Part shown: one piece after another, positions 1-9,465 of the stretch
Numbering within the stretch: position 1 is the stretch's first letter
Layout of the letters: each line of letters starts with the position of its first letter
Source of the DNA: Shewanella sp. NIFS-20-20
Lineage (GTDB): Bacteria > Pseudomonadota > Gammaproteobacteria > Enterobacterales > Shewanellaceae
Length of the DNA: 40,244 nt
Reading direction: 5' to 3'
Assembly (NCBI RefSeq): GCF_019209865.1
Contig: NZ_JAHUTT010000038.1
Location: forward strand, 1-40,244
Made by a program: the position numbers and the translations under genes
The notes under the pieces: model-generated
What the model saw: the letters and a program-made list of their open reading frames with translations, nothing else
What the model was told of the DNA's origin: nothing
Databases searched by the model: none

Positions 1-117
1 GTCTGGAGACCATAGCACTGTGGCCCCACCTGATCCCATTCCGAACTCAGAAGTGAAACGCAGTCGCGCCGATGGTAGTGTGGGGCTTCCCCATGCGAGA
101 GTAGGTCATTTCCAGGC
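1..117 (+). rRNA. rrf: 5S ribosomal RNA (5' end at or just beyond window edge)
   Basis: The sequence matches the gammaproteobacterial 5S rRNA pattern, including the conserved CCGAACTCAGAAGTGAAACG block and the GATGGTAGTGTGGGG block. The first bases (GTCTGG) can pair with CCAGGC at 112-117 to close helix I, so the gene fills 1-117, though one or two bases may lie outside the window. It is the distal gene of an rRNA operon and is followed directly by a terminator. Confidence 0.95.
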
Positions 118-132
118 GCCTATTAAGAGATA

Positions 133-161
133 AGCCCGTTACTGATGTAACGGGCTTTTTT
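133..161 (+). terminator. Rho-independent terminator of the rRNA operon
   Basis: A perfect 10-bp stem (AGCCCGTTAC / GTAACGGGCT) with a TGAT loop is followed by a run of T. It lies 16 bases after the 5S rRNA and is the expected end of the rrn transcript. Confidence 0.9.
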
Positions 162-763
162 CGTTTGCATCACTGCCAAGCCAACGCGCTTTAACTGACC
201 GTAGCGGAACAAGGCCACATGAGCCGATGAGCGAAAGAGCAATGCAGTAGGTGATTGCAATAGTAGATTGCCGAGTGCGCGAACAATCATCAGTGAGTTT
301 GCATTGTTCTGGTGACGATAGCGCAGGGCCTTAGCTGAACGGGTGTTGAGCACCGCAATGAAATTGATGATCGTAATAGGCCAGTCGATAGGGGAATTGG
401 CTGAGGTGATTACTCTATCAAACACAGTTTGAGGCTAATGATATATGCGTAGCGCTATCGAAGCCGCGATTGTTTGTCATTTAAAGGGTCAACCCTGTTA
501 TTGATGCAACCGGCGTTGGTGGTGAACTTATGGTTTAAGTCATTATGCCGTAGTTGCGGTGATCGCAATTACACTGCGTTAGCTAATAAGTGATGTTGGG
601 GATCAGTGAGCGCAGCTATTGGTGTAGATCTTTAGGTAGTGTAGATCTTTAGGCGCGAGGCATTGGCCGACAGTGATTGACCATAGGATGGCGATGATTG
701 TGCTTAAGATTAGCATTGAGCAGACTGTTAGTTACTCAATGCTTGCGAGGCTTACGTTAATTG
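162..763. other. Intergenic region without a supported gene
   Basis: No convincing coding sequence is visible in these 600 bases between the rrn terminator and the end of mutT. The only long frame here starts with GTG, reads back through the rrn terminator and resembles nothing recognised. Two small structures are present. One is a tandem 15-bp direct repeat at 622-636 and 639-653. The other is a block at 492-515 that resembles a decayed copy of the rrn terminator. Confidence 0.5.
622..653. repeat. Tandem direct repeat, two 15-bp copies
   Basis: GTGTAGATCTTTAGG occurs at 622-636 and again at 639-653, separated by TA, giving a 17-base period. It lies in non-coding DNA downstream of the rRNA operon. 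No function is apparent. Confidence 0.8.
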
Positions 764-1156
764 TTAGCGACTTAAGAGTTTGTCCACAATCGCTGTGTTA
801 GCTGCAGGGAAGTCATAGTGGCGTAATTCTTCTAGGCTCACCCAACAGACTTGTTGGCCTTCAAGGCCTGTGGCTTGACCGCTAAACTCGGTGATGAGAT
901 GAATGTCCAGTAACACTTGCTTATCGGGGTAATCAAAGCGTTGCAACATAAACGGGCTGCTAGCATGGACTTGTAAATTCACTTCTTCGGCGAGTTCACG
1001 GATTAAAGCATCGTTAACGTGTTCACCGGCTTCGACTTTGCCACCAGGAAACTCCCATTTGCCGCCTTGATGTAAATGGGCAGGGCGCTTGGCTAATAAG
1101 AGTTGACCATCCGCATTTATGATGACACCAACTGCAACATGAACCCGCCGACTCAT
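764..1156 (-). CDS. mutT: MutT, 8-oxo-dGTP diphosphatase (Nudix hydrolase)
   Basis: This 130-residue cytosolic enzyme is predicted to hydrolyse 8-oxo-dGTP to the monophosphate, cleaning the nucleotide pool and preventing A:T to C:G transversions. The Nudix box spans residues 39-61: G39, E45, then R53-E54 and E57-E58, the metal-binding acidic residues. The usual glycine near the end of the box is N60 here, a mild deviation. Length matches E. coli MutT (129). The ATG start overlaps the yacG stop by 4 bases (ATGA), indicating translational coupling. It is the last gene of the leftward zapD-yacG-mutT group; the coaE-pilD genes lie upstream on the same strand. A more general Nudix specificity is possible, but the position next to yacG and zapD is typical of mutT. 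Confidence 0.93.
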   Translation of the reverse strand: MSRRVHVAVGVIINADGQLLLAKRPAHLHQGGKWEFPGGKVEAGEHVNDALIRELAEEVNLQVHASSPFMLQRFDYPDKQVLLDIHLITEFSGQATGLEGQQVCWVSLEELRHYDFPAANTAIVDKLLSR

Positions 1157-1371
1157 TTGTCATCCTGCTTAAAAAAATCGACCTGCTCGTAACCCATTTC
1201 ATCTAAGCTATCGACATCGAATTCTTGTTTTACCGGAATGGCATAGCTTTCGCTCGCCCACTCGCCTAAGTCGATTAGCTTGCATCTTTCTGAGCAAAAT
1301 GGGCGAAATTTATTATCCGTGGTCCACTGCACTTCGGTTTGGCAAGTTGGACATTTTACAGTGAGTGTCAT
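1153..1371 (-). CDS. yacG: YacG, zinc-binding DNA gyrase inhibitor
   Basis: This 72-residue protein carries the YacG zinc site: C7 and C10 (CPTC), then C26 and C30 (CSERC), coordinating one structural zinc. In E. coli, YacG binds GyrB and inhibits gyrase catalysis. Conserved features seen after the zinc site are the [11 protein letters not shown] stretch and an acidic C-terminal tail. It lies between zapD and mutT, as in many gammaproteobacteria, and its stop overlaps the mutT start by 4 bases. The start is ATG. Confidence 0.93.
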   Translation of the reverse strand: MTLTVKCPTCQTEVQWTTDNKFRPFCSERCKLIDLGEWASESYAIPVKQEFDVDSLDEMGYEQVDFFKQDDK

Positions 1372-1511
1372 GGTGAACCCAGCAAGTTTACTATGTGGTT
1401 AGTTTATCAGTTTGCCAGCGAACTGTAACCGCATTGATGGCTACGTTAATGCGCAGCAGTCAACGCTGATACTTTCAAGGATCTCAGTTCATAGAAAGCA
1501 TGACGGGGCTA

Positions 1512-2243
1512 TCAGCGGCAATAGGCAATCTCAAATGGGATATCGCTCTCGGTATGCTTTTGGCTATCAAAGTCGACAAAGTGGATGGCAAATCGATTGC
1601 GGTAACCGCTAATCGTTGGGTAGCAAGCCAATTCGGTGGAAAGTCTAACCCGCACTAAATTCAGTTGTAGCTGGCTTTGCTCCTGATAGAAACCTTGCTT
1701 GGCTATTTGCGGCGTGAATTCTGAGGTCGCACGGCTTAATGCCAGCATAATGCTGATTGGTTTTAGCAAGGGCATGAAGTGCTGACACCAAGCGCGGTAT
1801 TGTTCTTGTCTTTCAGCCCAAGGTTTTGCCAGCCAAAAATGCAGCTGGGGTAAATCAAAATTACAGCAGGCTCCGGGCATGCTAAAGCGCTGACGCAATG
1901 CGGCAAGAAAGCGATCTTGTTTTAGTTGGGTGCCTAAGCGCTCTGTCGCTTGTAAGCCTTCGCGGGCATGGGTTAAGTCGATAACATAGGAATCAACTAA
2001 GTCGTGATCGACATGAGAGAGCTGGCGCCACTGGTTCATGGTGATTAAGTGCTTGTCGATATCTTTAATGACATCGCTGCGATAGTCGCAGCGTTCAGTA
2101 AGCTCGCATAAAGAAAATAGCGGAAAAAAACCTTGATGAAGGTGATCATTATCTTGGTGCAATTGCAGCTGCTCTGCCAAATATTCGAGGCGCAAGTAAC
2201 TACGGATCTTCTCATTGAGGGGTTGTTCAAAGATAATGGTCAT
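1512..2243 (-). CDS. zapD: ZapD, FtsZ-bundling cell division protein
   Basis: The protein (YacF/ZapD family) crosslinks FtsZ filaments and helps stabilise the Z-ring at mid-cell. The ATG at 2243 is chosen because the protein then begins MTIIFEQPLNEKIRSYLRLE, the family's conserved N-terminus, and is 243 residues long, near the E. coli length of 247. A longer frame to 2300 exists, but it begins with GTG, lacks family sequence and would run into coaE. The upstream gene coaE ends at 2251, so the spacing is 7 bases and the two are probably co-transcribed. About 140 bases separate this gene from yacG downstream. Confidence 0.92.
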   Translation of the reverse strand: MTIIFEQPLNEKIRSYLRLEYLAEQLQLHQDNDHLHQGFFPLFSLCELTERCDYRSDVIKDIDKHLITMNQWRQLSHVDHDLVDSYVIDLTHAREGLQATERLGTQLKQDRFLAALRQRFSMPGACCNFDLPQLHFWLAKPWAERQEQYRAWCQHFMPLLKPISIMLALSRATSEFTPQIAKQGFYQEQSQLQLNLVRVRLSTELACYPTISGYRNRFAIHFVDFDSQKHTESDIPFEIAYCR

Positions 2244-2250
2244 AATGTTC

Positions 2251-2856
2251 TCAAGCGTTACCAGATAATTGTAAGTATTGTTGGTGAAGCGCTTCAACAC
2301 TGGCTGCTAACCCTTGCAGATCCTGTTGATTATTGATGACATCATCGGCTTTAGCGAGCTTATCTTGCCGTGGCATCTGACTATTAATGATATTTTGTAC
2401 CTGCTGCGCATCAACGTTATCGCGGGCTACGGTACGAGCAATCTGCTGCTCTGGCGAAATATCAATCATTAATGTTCGATTAACTAAGCTATCCAACCCG
2501 TTCTCAAATAGCAAGGGCACCACCCAAATAACGTAGGCTGAACTGGAATTATCACTTTGACTGAGCATTTGTGCGCGGATCATGGGATGAAGTAGATTAT
2601 TTAACCACTGTCGCTGCTGAGGTTGGTCAAAAATAATCTGCCTGAGTGTGGCTCGGTCGAGTTCGCCGTCGGTATGTATAACCTCTTGGCCAAAATGTTG
2701 GCTGATAGCTGCAAGACCTGGGCTGTTGGGAGCCACGACCTCGCGGGCTATGATATCAGCATCCACTAAACAGATGCCCCGTTTAGCAAACATGTTGGCC
2801 ACTGTGGTTTTGCCGCTGCCTATGCCTCCGGTGAGGCCCACAATAAATCGGCTCAT
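2251..2856 (-). CDS. coaE: Dephospho-CoA kinase
   Basis: This 201-residue cytosolic kinase phosphorylates the 3'-hydroxyl of dephospho-CoA, the last step of coenzyme A synthesis. The P-loop GGIGSGKT is at residues 10-17, followed by the conserved VDADIIAREVV segment that binds the substrate and by a central HPMIR motif. The ATG has a strong Shine-Dalgarno (TTTAGGAG, about 6 bases upstream). It begins 9 bases after the pilD stop and ends 7 bases before zapD, which fits the pilBCD-coaE-zapD-yacG order common in this group. Confidence 0.95.
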   Translation of the reverse strand: MSRFIVGLTGGIGSGKTTVANMFAKRGICLVDADIIAREVVAPNSPGLAAISQHFGQEVIHTDGELDRATLRQIIFDQPQQRQWLNNLLHPMIRAQMLSQSDNSSSAYVIWVVPLLFENGLDSLVNRTLMIDISPEQQIARTVARDNVDAQQVQNIINSQMPRQDKLAKADDVINNQQDLQGLAASVEALHQQYLQLSGNA

Positions 2857-2865
2857 GCATGACTC

Positions 2866-3792
2866 CTAAAGGCTAGCTAAGTACCATTGGGTGATTTGAT
2901 GACCAAAGAGTAGTGCTATCCAGCCGGCAAGCGCAATATAGGGACCAAATGGCATGGGGTTGCCTTGTTGCATACGTTTGGTGGCCATTAATGTAATACC
3001 GACAACGGCACCAACTAGTGACGATAATAAAATGATCAAAGGCAGCATTTGCCAACCAAGCCAAGCGCCAAACACAGCCATTAGCTTAAAGTCACCGTAG
3101 CCCATGCCTTCTTTGCCTGTGATTAACTTAAAGCCCCAGAACACTGTCCAGAGGCTTAAATATCCGGCGACTGCGCCAATCACAGCAGACACAATATCGG
3201 TAAAGGTACCATTGATATTTAACAGTAAGCCCAACCACAATAAGGGTAAGGTCAATTGATCGGGCAGTAACATTTCATCGAAATCAATCCAGGTCATGGC
3301 GATCAGGCCAAAGGTCAGTATGCTTGCCCAGATAAAGGCCATGGTGGGGCCAAAATGCCACGCTAAACTCGTCACTAACAGACCCGTGATGGCTTCAACA
3401 ATTGGGTAGCGCGCCGAGATAGGGTGTTGGCAGTGGTGGCATTTGCCCTTAAGCAATAACCAGCTAATTACAGGGAGATTTTGCCACGGTTTAATAGCGC
3501 TATGACACTGAGGGCATGCGGATGCGGGCACCACCACATTGTAGTTATCGGGGTAGTCATCGTGGGATTTCGCTAAATGTTTAAGAACTGGGGTTAAATG
3601 CTTGGCATCGATTTGTTGTTGGTAGTGGCTCTCGAGGTAGTCATGACATTCTTGTTGCCATTCGCGTTTCATCATTACCGGTAAGCGATGAATGATCACA
3701 TTAAGGAAACTGCCAATGGTCGCGGCAAAAATAAAACTGAGGGTGTAAAACAACCACGGCAGTTGTTGCATTAGCGCAATAAATTCGGTCAT
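2866..3792 (-). CDS. pilD: Type IV prepilin peptidase / N-methyltransferase
   Basis: This polytopic inner-membrane enzyme removes the short leader of type IV prepilins (and of type II secretion pseudopilins) and N-methylates the new N-terminal phenylalanine. It has the two CxxC pairs of the cytoplasmic zinc domain (ACPQCH and KCHHCQ). The two catalytic aspartates lie in WIDFDEMLLPD and GYGDFK, and there are about seven hydrophobic segments. The ATG at 3792 is preferred over a TTG at 3813. The processed protein is then 308 residues with a normal first membrane helix. It follows pilC with a gap of about 160 bases containing a long hairpin. It probably also serves the type II secretion system, which would export proteins such as the M60 protease at the right end of the window (inference). 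Confidence 0.95.
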   Translation of the reverse strand: MTEFIALMQQLPWLFYTLSFIFAATIGSFLNVIIHRLPVMMKREWQQECHDYLESHYQQQIDAKHLTPVLKHLAKSHDDYPDNYNVVVPASACPQCHSAIKPWQNLPVISWLLLKGKCHHCQHPISARYPIVEAITGLLVTSLAWHFGPTMAFIWASILTFGLIAMTWIDFDEMLLPDQLTLPLLWLGLLLNINGTFTDIVSAVIGAVAGYLSLWTVFWGFKLITGKEGMGYGDFKLMAVFGAWLGWQMLPLIILLSSLVGAVVGITLMATKRMQQGNPMPFGPYIALAGWIALLFGHQITQWYLASL

Positions 3793-3845
3793 AACATTCG
3801 TCTTATGCTGCAAGCGCCACTGAGGTGGCAGGGATTAATAAGTTT

Positions 3846-3872
3846 CAAGCCCCTAATTGGATTAAGGGCTTG
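3846..3872 (-). promoter_or_regulatory. Long hairpin in the pilC-pilD gap
   Basis: CAAGCCCCTAAT (3846-3857) and ATTAAGGGCTTG (3861-3872) form a 12-bp stem with a three-base loop, with one G-T pair. There is no T-run after it on either strand, so it is not a standard terminator. In the pil mRNA it could attenuate read-through, stabilise the upstream pilC message or be a processing site. Confidence 0.5.
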
Positions 3873-3956
3873 GGGATAACGCCATTGTACCTTGTTTGGA
3901 TAAAAACGTCAGTATTTGCTGATGGGTGTATAGATAAAATCCATAAAATTCAAAGG

Positions 3957-5222
3957 TTAACCTACAACGTTGCCCATTTCGAAAATCGGTAAATACATGC
4001 CGACAATTAGGCCGCCGACCAAGGTGCCAATTACCACCATCATAATCGGTTCGATTAAGCTCGATAAGCCATCGACCGCATCATCGACCTGCATTTCATA
4101 AATATTGGCAACTTTATTGAGCATGTTATCGAGGGAGCCCGACTCTTCACCAATCATCACCATTTGGATCAACATGTCGGGAAACACGTTGACGGTGCGC
4201 ATGGCAACGTTCATTTGCATCCCAGCCATTACTTCTTGACGAATTTTTAATAAGGCTTTGCGATAGACGGCATTGCCTGAAGCGCCAGCAGCACTTTCGA
4301 GGCCATCGATCAGTGGTACCCCAGCAGCAAAGGTGGTCGCTAAGGTGCGGGCAAAGCGAGCCATGGCCGCCTTATGGAGGATGTCACCGATGGCAGGGAT
4401 TTTTAGCAAGGCTTCATCGACCCTATCGCGAAATATTTGCGAATTATGGTGGGCGCGTTTAAATAGCCAACCGCCGATAATGATGCCGGCGGCAAAGAAA
4501 TACCAAGTGGATTGCAAGGCTTTAGATATGGCAATAATTAATTGGGTAAAGGCCGGTAATTCGGCGCCAAAGCCATTAAATATTTCTTCAAATTGCGGTA
4601 CGACCATTAACAGTAATAATGCGGTAACACCGATGGCGACCACCACGACGGCGGCGGGGTAAAACATGGCCTTTTTAATTTTTGACTTTAATGCTTCGGC
4701 TTTTTCTTTATAAAGGGCTATACGATCAAACACTTGCTCGAGCGCCCCTGAGTGCTCACCGGCAGCGACTAAATCGACATAGAGTTCATCAAAATACTGG
4801 CGATAAGGCTTTAGCGATTCGGACAAGGGAATACCGGATTGGACATCGTTGACAATATTCGCCAGCAGCTCCCGCATTTTGGCTTTTTCATGGCCGCGGC
4901 CTAAGAGTTCAAGGGTGGTGACAATCGGCACACCGGCGGCGAGCATGGTAGCAATTTGGCGTGTCACCATGGCGATATCCATGGCATTAATTTTCTTTTC
5001 GCTTTTAAATAATGACGGCGACTGCTTGCGAACCGACTTGGGGTTAATCCCTTGCAGTTTTAACATGCTGCGCACTTCGGTAACACTGGTGCCTTTGAGT
5101 TCGCCACCGCTGCGTTTGCCTTGGCGATTAACCCCTTTCCACACAAAGGTAAACACCTTGGGTTGGGGTTTTGTTTGCTCAGACTTGCGAGACTTTTTGC
5201 TTTTGGCAAGAGCGCTAGCCAT
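3957..5222 (-). CDS. pilC: Type IV pilus inner-membrane platform protein
   Basis: This GspF/PilC-family polytopic protein couples the cytoplasmic PilB motor to pilin polymerisation. At 421 residues it has the usual length. The N-terminal KVFTFVWKGVNRQGKR segment is typical of PilC, followed by two homologous cytoplasmic domains. Each domain has the signature AALLAAGVP-like motif (TMLAAGVPIVTTLELLG and TTFAAGVPLIDGLESAAG), separated and followed by hydrophobic segments. The ATG at 5222 is selected over an upstream TTG at 5267 because it has a clear AAGGAAT ribosome binding site and gives the family N-terminus. It is second in the pilB-pilC-pilD series, 95 bases after pilB. Confidence 0.95.
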   Translation of the reverse strand: MASALAKSKKSRKSEQTKPQPKVFTFVWKGVNRQGKRSGGELKGTSVTEVRSMLKLQGINPKSVRKQSPSLFKSEKKINAMDIAMVTRQIATMLAAGVPIVTTLELLGRGHEKAKMRELLANIVNDVQSGIPLSESLKPYRQYFDELYVDLVAAGEHSGALEQVFDRIALYKEKAEALKSKIKKAMFYPAAVVVVAIGVTALLLLMVVPQFEEIFNGFGAELPAFTQLIIAISKALQSTWYFFAAGIIIGGWLFKRAHHNSQIFRDRVDEALLKIPAIGDILHKAAMARFARTLATTFAAGVPLIDGLESAAGASGNAVYRKALLKIRQEVMAGMQMNVAMRTVNVFPDMLIQMVMIGEESGSLDNMLNKVANIYEMQVDDAVDGLSSLIEPIMMVVIGTLVGGLIVGMYLPIFEMGNVVG

Positions 5223-5317
5223 GGTATTCCTTAACGTGTTAATGCTCAGACGTCGCCGCGACGCCAATATTGCAAAGCTTGATCACACTCAACAACTGCG
5301 TTATCACAGGTTAGCGG

Positions 5318-7024
5318 TTAAAAACTGGTGACTCGATTAATCTCGGCCAAACTGGTCATGCCTTGGATGACTTTTAATAAGCCTGATTGGCGCAGGTCGT
5401 TCATGCCTTGGCGTTTGGCTTCATCGTTAATTTGGAGCGAGTTGCCGCCTTCCATAATGATGCGCGAGATCTCATCTGTCATTCTTAGGGTTTCGTAAAT
5501 CCCGACCCGGCCCTTATAACCGCCGGCGCAGTGCTCACACCCCACAGGTTTGTAGACGGTAAAGCCTTGGCTAATTTGCTCTTCACTAAAACCTAAGCGC
5601 ATTAACTCATGATGAGGCACATCTTCCGGTTCGCGGCAGTGCTGACACAGGCGGCGAGCGAGACGCTGGGCGATGATGAGATTGACCGAACCGGCGATGT
5701 TGTAGCCGGGCACGCCCATATTGAGCAAGCGGGTTAAGGTTTCGGCGGCCGAGTTAGTGTGTAAGGTGCTAAGCACCAAGTGACCGGTTTGCGCTGCTTT
5801 AATGGCGATTTCGGCGGTTTCAAGGTCGCGGATTTCACCGACCATGACCACATCGGGATCTTGGCGCAAAAAGGAGCGTAGCGCCGAGGCAAAAGTTAGG
5901 CCGGCTTTTAAATTAATATGGACTTGATTGATGCCTTCGAGGTTAATTTCGACCGGATCTTCGGCGGTGGAGATATTGCGCTCGGCGGTGTTAAGAATAT
6001 TAAGCCCAGTGTACAAGGACACGGTTTTACCCGAGCCTGTAGGGCCGGTGACCAAGATCATGCCTTGGGGCTTGGCGAGCATTTCCATGTATAAGGCTTG
6101 CTGCTCGGGTTCATAACCGAGTTTATCAATGCCTAATTGCGCCGAGGAGGAATCCAAGATACGCATGACGATTTTCTCGCCCCACAGGGTTGGCAGGGTC
6201 GAAACCCGAAAATCGATACTCTTATTGCGTGAGAGCTTCATCTTAATGCGGCCATCTTGGGGCACGCGGCGCTCGGCGATATCCAGTTTAGCCATGACCT
6301 TTAAGCGTGCTGAGAGGCGATTACTGAGGCTAATGGGCGGCTCGGATACTTGATGCAAGATACCATCGATACGAAACCGTACCCGATAGCGTTTTTCATA
6401 GGGTTCAAAATGTAAATCTGAGGCACCCTTGCGAATGGCATCGGTTAATATTTTATTGATGTACATGACAATCGGCGCTTCATCGGCGTCACTGTCATCT
6501 TTGTCTTGGCGAGCATTGGGATCTTGCACTTCCATATCGGCCAAGGCCGATTCATCCATGCCGCTTAAATCGAGGCTGGATAAATCATCTTCAAGCACCT
6601 TTTCTAACGCCTTGGCCAGTTTATCCTCTTCGACCAAAATCGCTTCGGCATGGAGGCCGGCACTGAACTGGAAGTCTTCTAAAGCGCTAATATTGGTGGG
6701 GTCGGAGGTGGCGATATACAGGCGTTTACCGCGTTTAAATAGCGGTAGGCAGCGGTGCTTTTCAATCAGTTTTTTATTGAGAAATTCTTCGGGGATTAAG
6801 CTTAAATCGAACTCCGCTAAATCTAACAGCGGGGTGCCATATTCTTGATAACACAGCTCAGAAATGGCCTTGGCGGAGAGGACATTTTCCGCCACCAGGG
6901 TCGCAACAAGACTCTGGTGGCGGCTTTTCGACTGACCAATCGCCGTATTTAGCTGCTCTTCGTTAAGCAGCCCTTTTTTTAGAAAGAGGGTCGATAACCC
7001 TAAATGTAGGCTAGTGGTCGGCAT
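5318..7024 (-). CDS. pilB: Type IV pilus extension ATPase
   Basis: This 568-residue cytoplasmic hexameric ATPase powers pilus extension. The N-terminal GSPII_E domain (about residues 55-155) is followed by the secretion ATPase core. Walker A GPTGSGKT has its lysine at residue 333, the Asp box follows, and Walker B contains [12 protein letters not shown]. The conserved histidine box ([11 protein letters not shown]) is present. A tetracysteine zinc site (CQHC and CEHC) lies before the C-terminus, as in PilB/GspE. The start codon is 6 bases after the pilA stop. No strong ribosome binding site is visible, suggesting translational coupling with pilA. Confidence 0.96.
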   Translation of the reverse strand: MPTTSLHLGLSTLFLKKGLLNEEQLNTAIGQSKSRHQSLVATLVAENVLSAKAISELCYQEYGTPLLDLAEFDLSLIPEEFLNKKLIEKHRCLPLFKRGKRLYIATSDPTNISALEDFQFSAGLHAEAILVEEDKLAKALEKVLEDDLSSLDLSGMDESALADMEVQDPNARQDKDDSDADEAPIVMYINKILTDAIRKGASDLHFEPYEKRYRVRFRIDGILHQVSEPPISLSNRLSARLKVMAKLDIAERRVPQDGRIKMKLSRNKSIDFRVSTLPTLWGEKIVMRILDSSSAQLGIDKLGYEPEQQALYMEMLAKPQGMILVTGPTGSGKTVSLYTGLNILNTAERNISTAEDPVEINLEGINQVHINLKAGLTFASALRSFLRQDPDVVMVGEIRDLETAEIAIKAAQTGHLVLSTLHTNSAAETLTRLLNMGVPGYNIAGSVNLIIAQRLARRLCQHCREPEDVPHHELMRLGFSEEQISQGFTVYKPVGCEHCAGGYKGRVGIYETLRMTDEISRIIMEGGNSLQINDEAKRQGMNDLRQSGLLKVIQGMTSLAEINRVTSF

Positions 7025-7030
7025 TAATTA

Positions 7031-7453
7031 TTAACTGCACTTGCCTGGCTTGAATTTCGCATCTAAATCAGATGTACAAGCCCATACCCCATCAGATGTT
7101 CGGGTTAATTCAATTTTTTTACCGTTAAATTTATCGGCATTACCACCTTTTGCGGTACATGTAATTTTGTATGGAGCGGTGGTTGCTAATACAACAGCGC
7201 AATAATTTGTTGCTGCTACGATTCCTATATAGCCTTCATCTGCAGTACCGGTTGACGGTGTATCACCTTGGTTAATTGCTTGTTCAAATCCTATTTTTCC
7301 ACCTGATATTTCAGCTAACGCTGAAGCGGCTTGTGACTTAACTGTATAGTCTTGATATGCCGGCAGGGCGATGGCGGCCAAAATACCGATAATGGCCACA
7401 ACGATCATCAGTTCGATCAGGGTAAAGCCCTGGGTTTTTTTCAATGCTTTCAT
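7031..7453 (-). CDS. pilA: Type IV major pilin (prepilin)
   Basis: This 140-residue prepilin has a 9-residue basic leader ending in G9. The mature protein then begins FTLIELMIVVAIIGILAAIA, the class IVa pilin helix, with the essential glutamate at mature position 5 (E14). PilD should cleave after G9 and methylate F10. The globular part contains four cysteines (C85, C99, C126, C139); the last pair probably forms the C-terminal disulfide loop. Past the N-terminal helix the gene is more AT-rich than pilB/pilC, as expected for a diversifying surface pilin. The ATG has a GGAGAGA ribosome binding site. It heads the pilA-pilB-pilC-pilD series. Confidence 0.96.
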   Translation of the reverse strand: MKALKKTQGFTLIELMIVVAIIGILAAIALPAYQDYTVKSQAASALAEISGGKIGFEQAINQGDTPSTGTADEGYIGIVAATNYCAVVLATTAPYKITCTAKGGNADKFNGKKIELTRTSDGVWACTSDLDAKFKPGKCS

Positions 7454-7819
7454 GGTGTCTCTCCGTCAATAAAAGTGCAGGGTGTTGCCCTGATGTCCAT
7501 GTCATCTGAGCTGCAAGCTCAATCCCTGAAAATGGTCATCAAGACCACGCTGCGTATCATTTCTTGTTAGGTTTACTTAATTATAGGGACTAATGCTGAT
7601 TGAGTTGGCCACCGATGGCCTGCAAAAATGAGGCGGGAGCCCGCTAGCAACATCAGCTTGTCATCCACTGCGCTTGGCATCAATCACGGGCCCAAACGCA
7701 CTCGTGATCTAGCGTGTCGACAGTGGTGGCGGCCTTGTTGTTTATGGGGCAGTTCCATCCGCAATTTTGAGTGACTCAATATGGGACTCTGTCGCAATAG
7801 CGTCATCGTTCCGGCAAAT

Positions 7820-7847
7820 GTTATCAACTATTGTTATTGTTGATAAC
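7820..7847. repeat. Perfect 9-bp inverted repeat
   Basis: GTTATCAAC at 7820-7828 and GTTGATAAC at 7839-7847 form a perfect inverted repeat with a 10-base AT-rich spacer. No T-run follows. It could be an operator or a cruciform-forming site in the large pilA-nadC gap. No regulator is assigned. Confidence 0.6.
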
Positions 7848-8122
7848 GCATTGGCCTACCTGTCTACTACGTTAGTATAAAGTTGCGCGAAATGGAATGG
7901 TCTGCTTGCTCGAAACTCAGTTAAATTAATGTATATTCTTAAAAATTTACATTTTAGATGAAAATGCTTGGTTAAATGTTGTGCATTGCCGCTTGGTTCG
8001 CGAATTTTTTGACGTTGTCAATATACTGGCGGGCTAGAATGTGGCCATTTAGGGGCGCGCTCATGGGTGAATTTGGCGGGGCATTATATGGAATTTGACT
8101 CAGGGCAGCTGTGCGCCTCGCG

Positions 8123-8148
8123 ATAGCGAGAGCTGTGACTCTCGCTAT
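8123..8148 (-). terminator. Hairpin downstream of nadC, no T-run
   Basis: ATAGCGAGAG (8123-8132) and CTCTCGCTAT (8139-8148) form a 10-bp stem with a 6-base loop, 18 bases beyond the nadC stop. There is no T tract on the minus strand, so termination may be weak or Rho-assisted, or the hairpin may protect the 3' end of the mRNA. Confidence 0.45.
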
Positions 8149-8166
8149 TAATGCGGGGTGTTGCGG

Positions 8167-9465
<1,299 letters not shown>

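Larger units (their letters stand above)
7454..8166. other. pilA-nadC intergenic region, about 700 bases
   Basis: No supported gene lies in this stretch. It must contain the pilA promoter on the minus strand. A TATAAT hexamer is present on that strand at 7580-7585 but lacks a good -35 hexamer, and no convincing sigma-54 (GG-N10-GC) element was found by eye. Also present are a 9-bp inverted repeat at 7820-7847 and a 10-bp hairpin at 8123-8148 just beyond the nadC stop. Confidence 0.5.

Noticed and set aside
123..425. A 100-residue open frame on the minus strand after the 5S rRNA gene
   Set aside because: It starts with GTG, reads through the rrn terminator hairpin, has no visible ribosome binding site and resembles no family I know.
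7454..7700. Possible sigma-54 promoter for pilA
   Set aside because: Type IV pilin genes often use one, but no GG-N10-GC element with the flanking consensus was found by eye on the minus strand.
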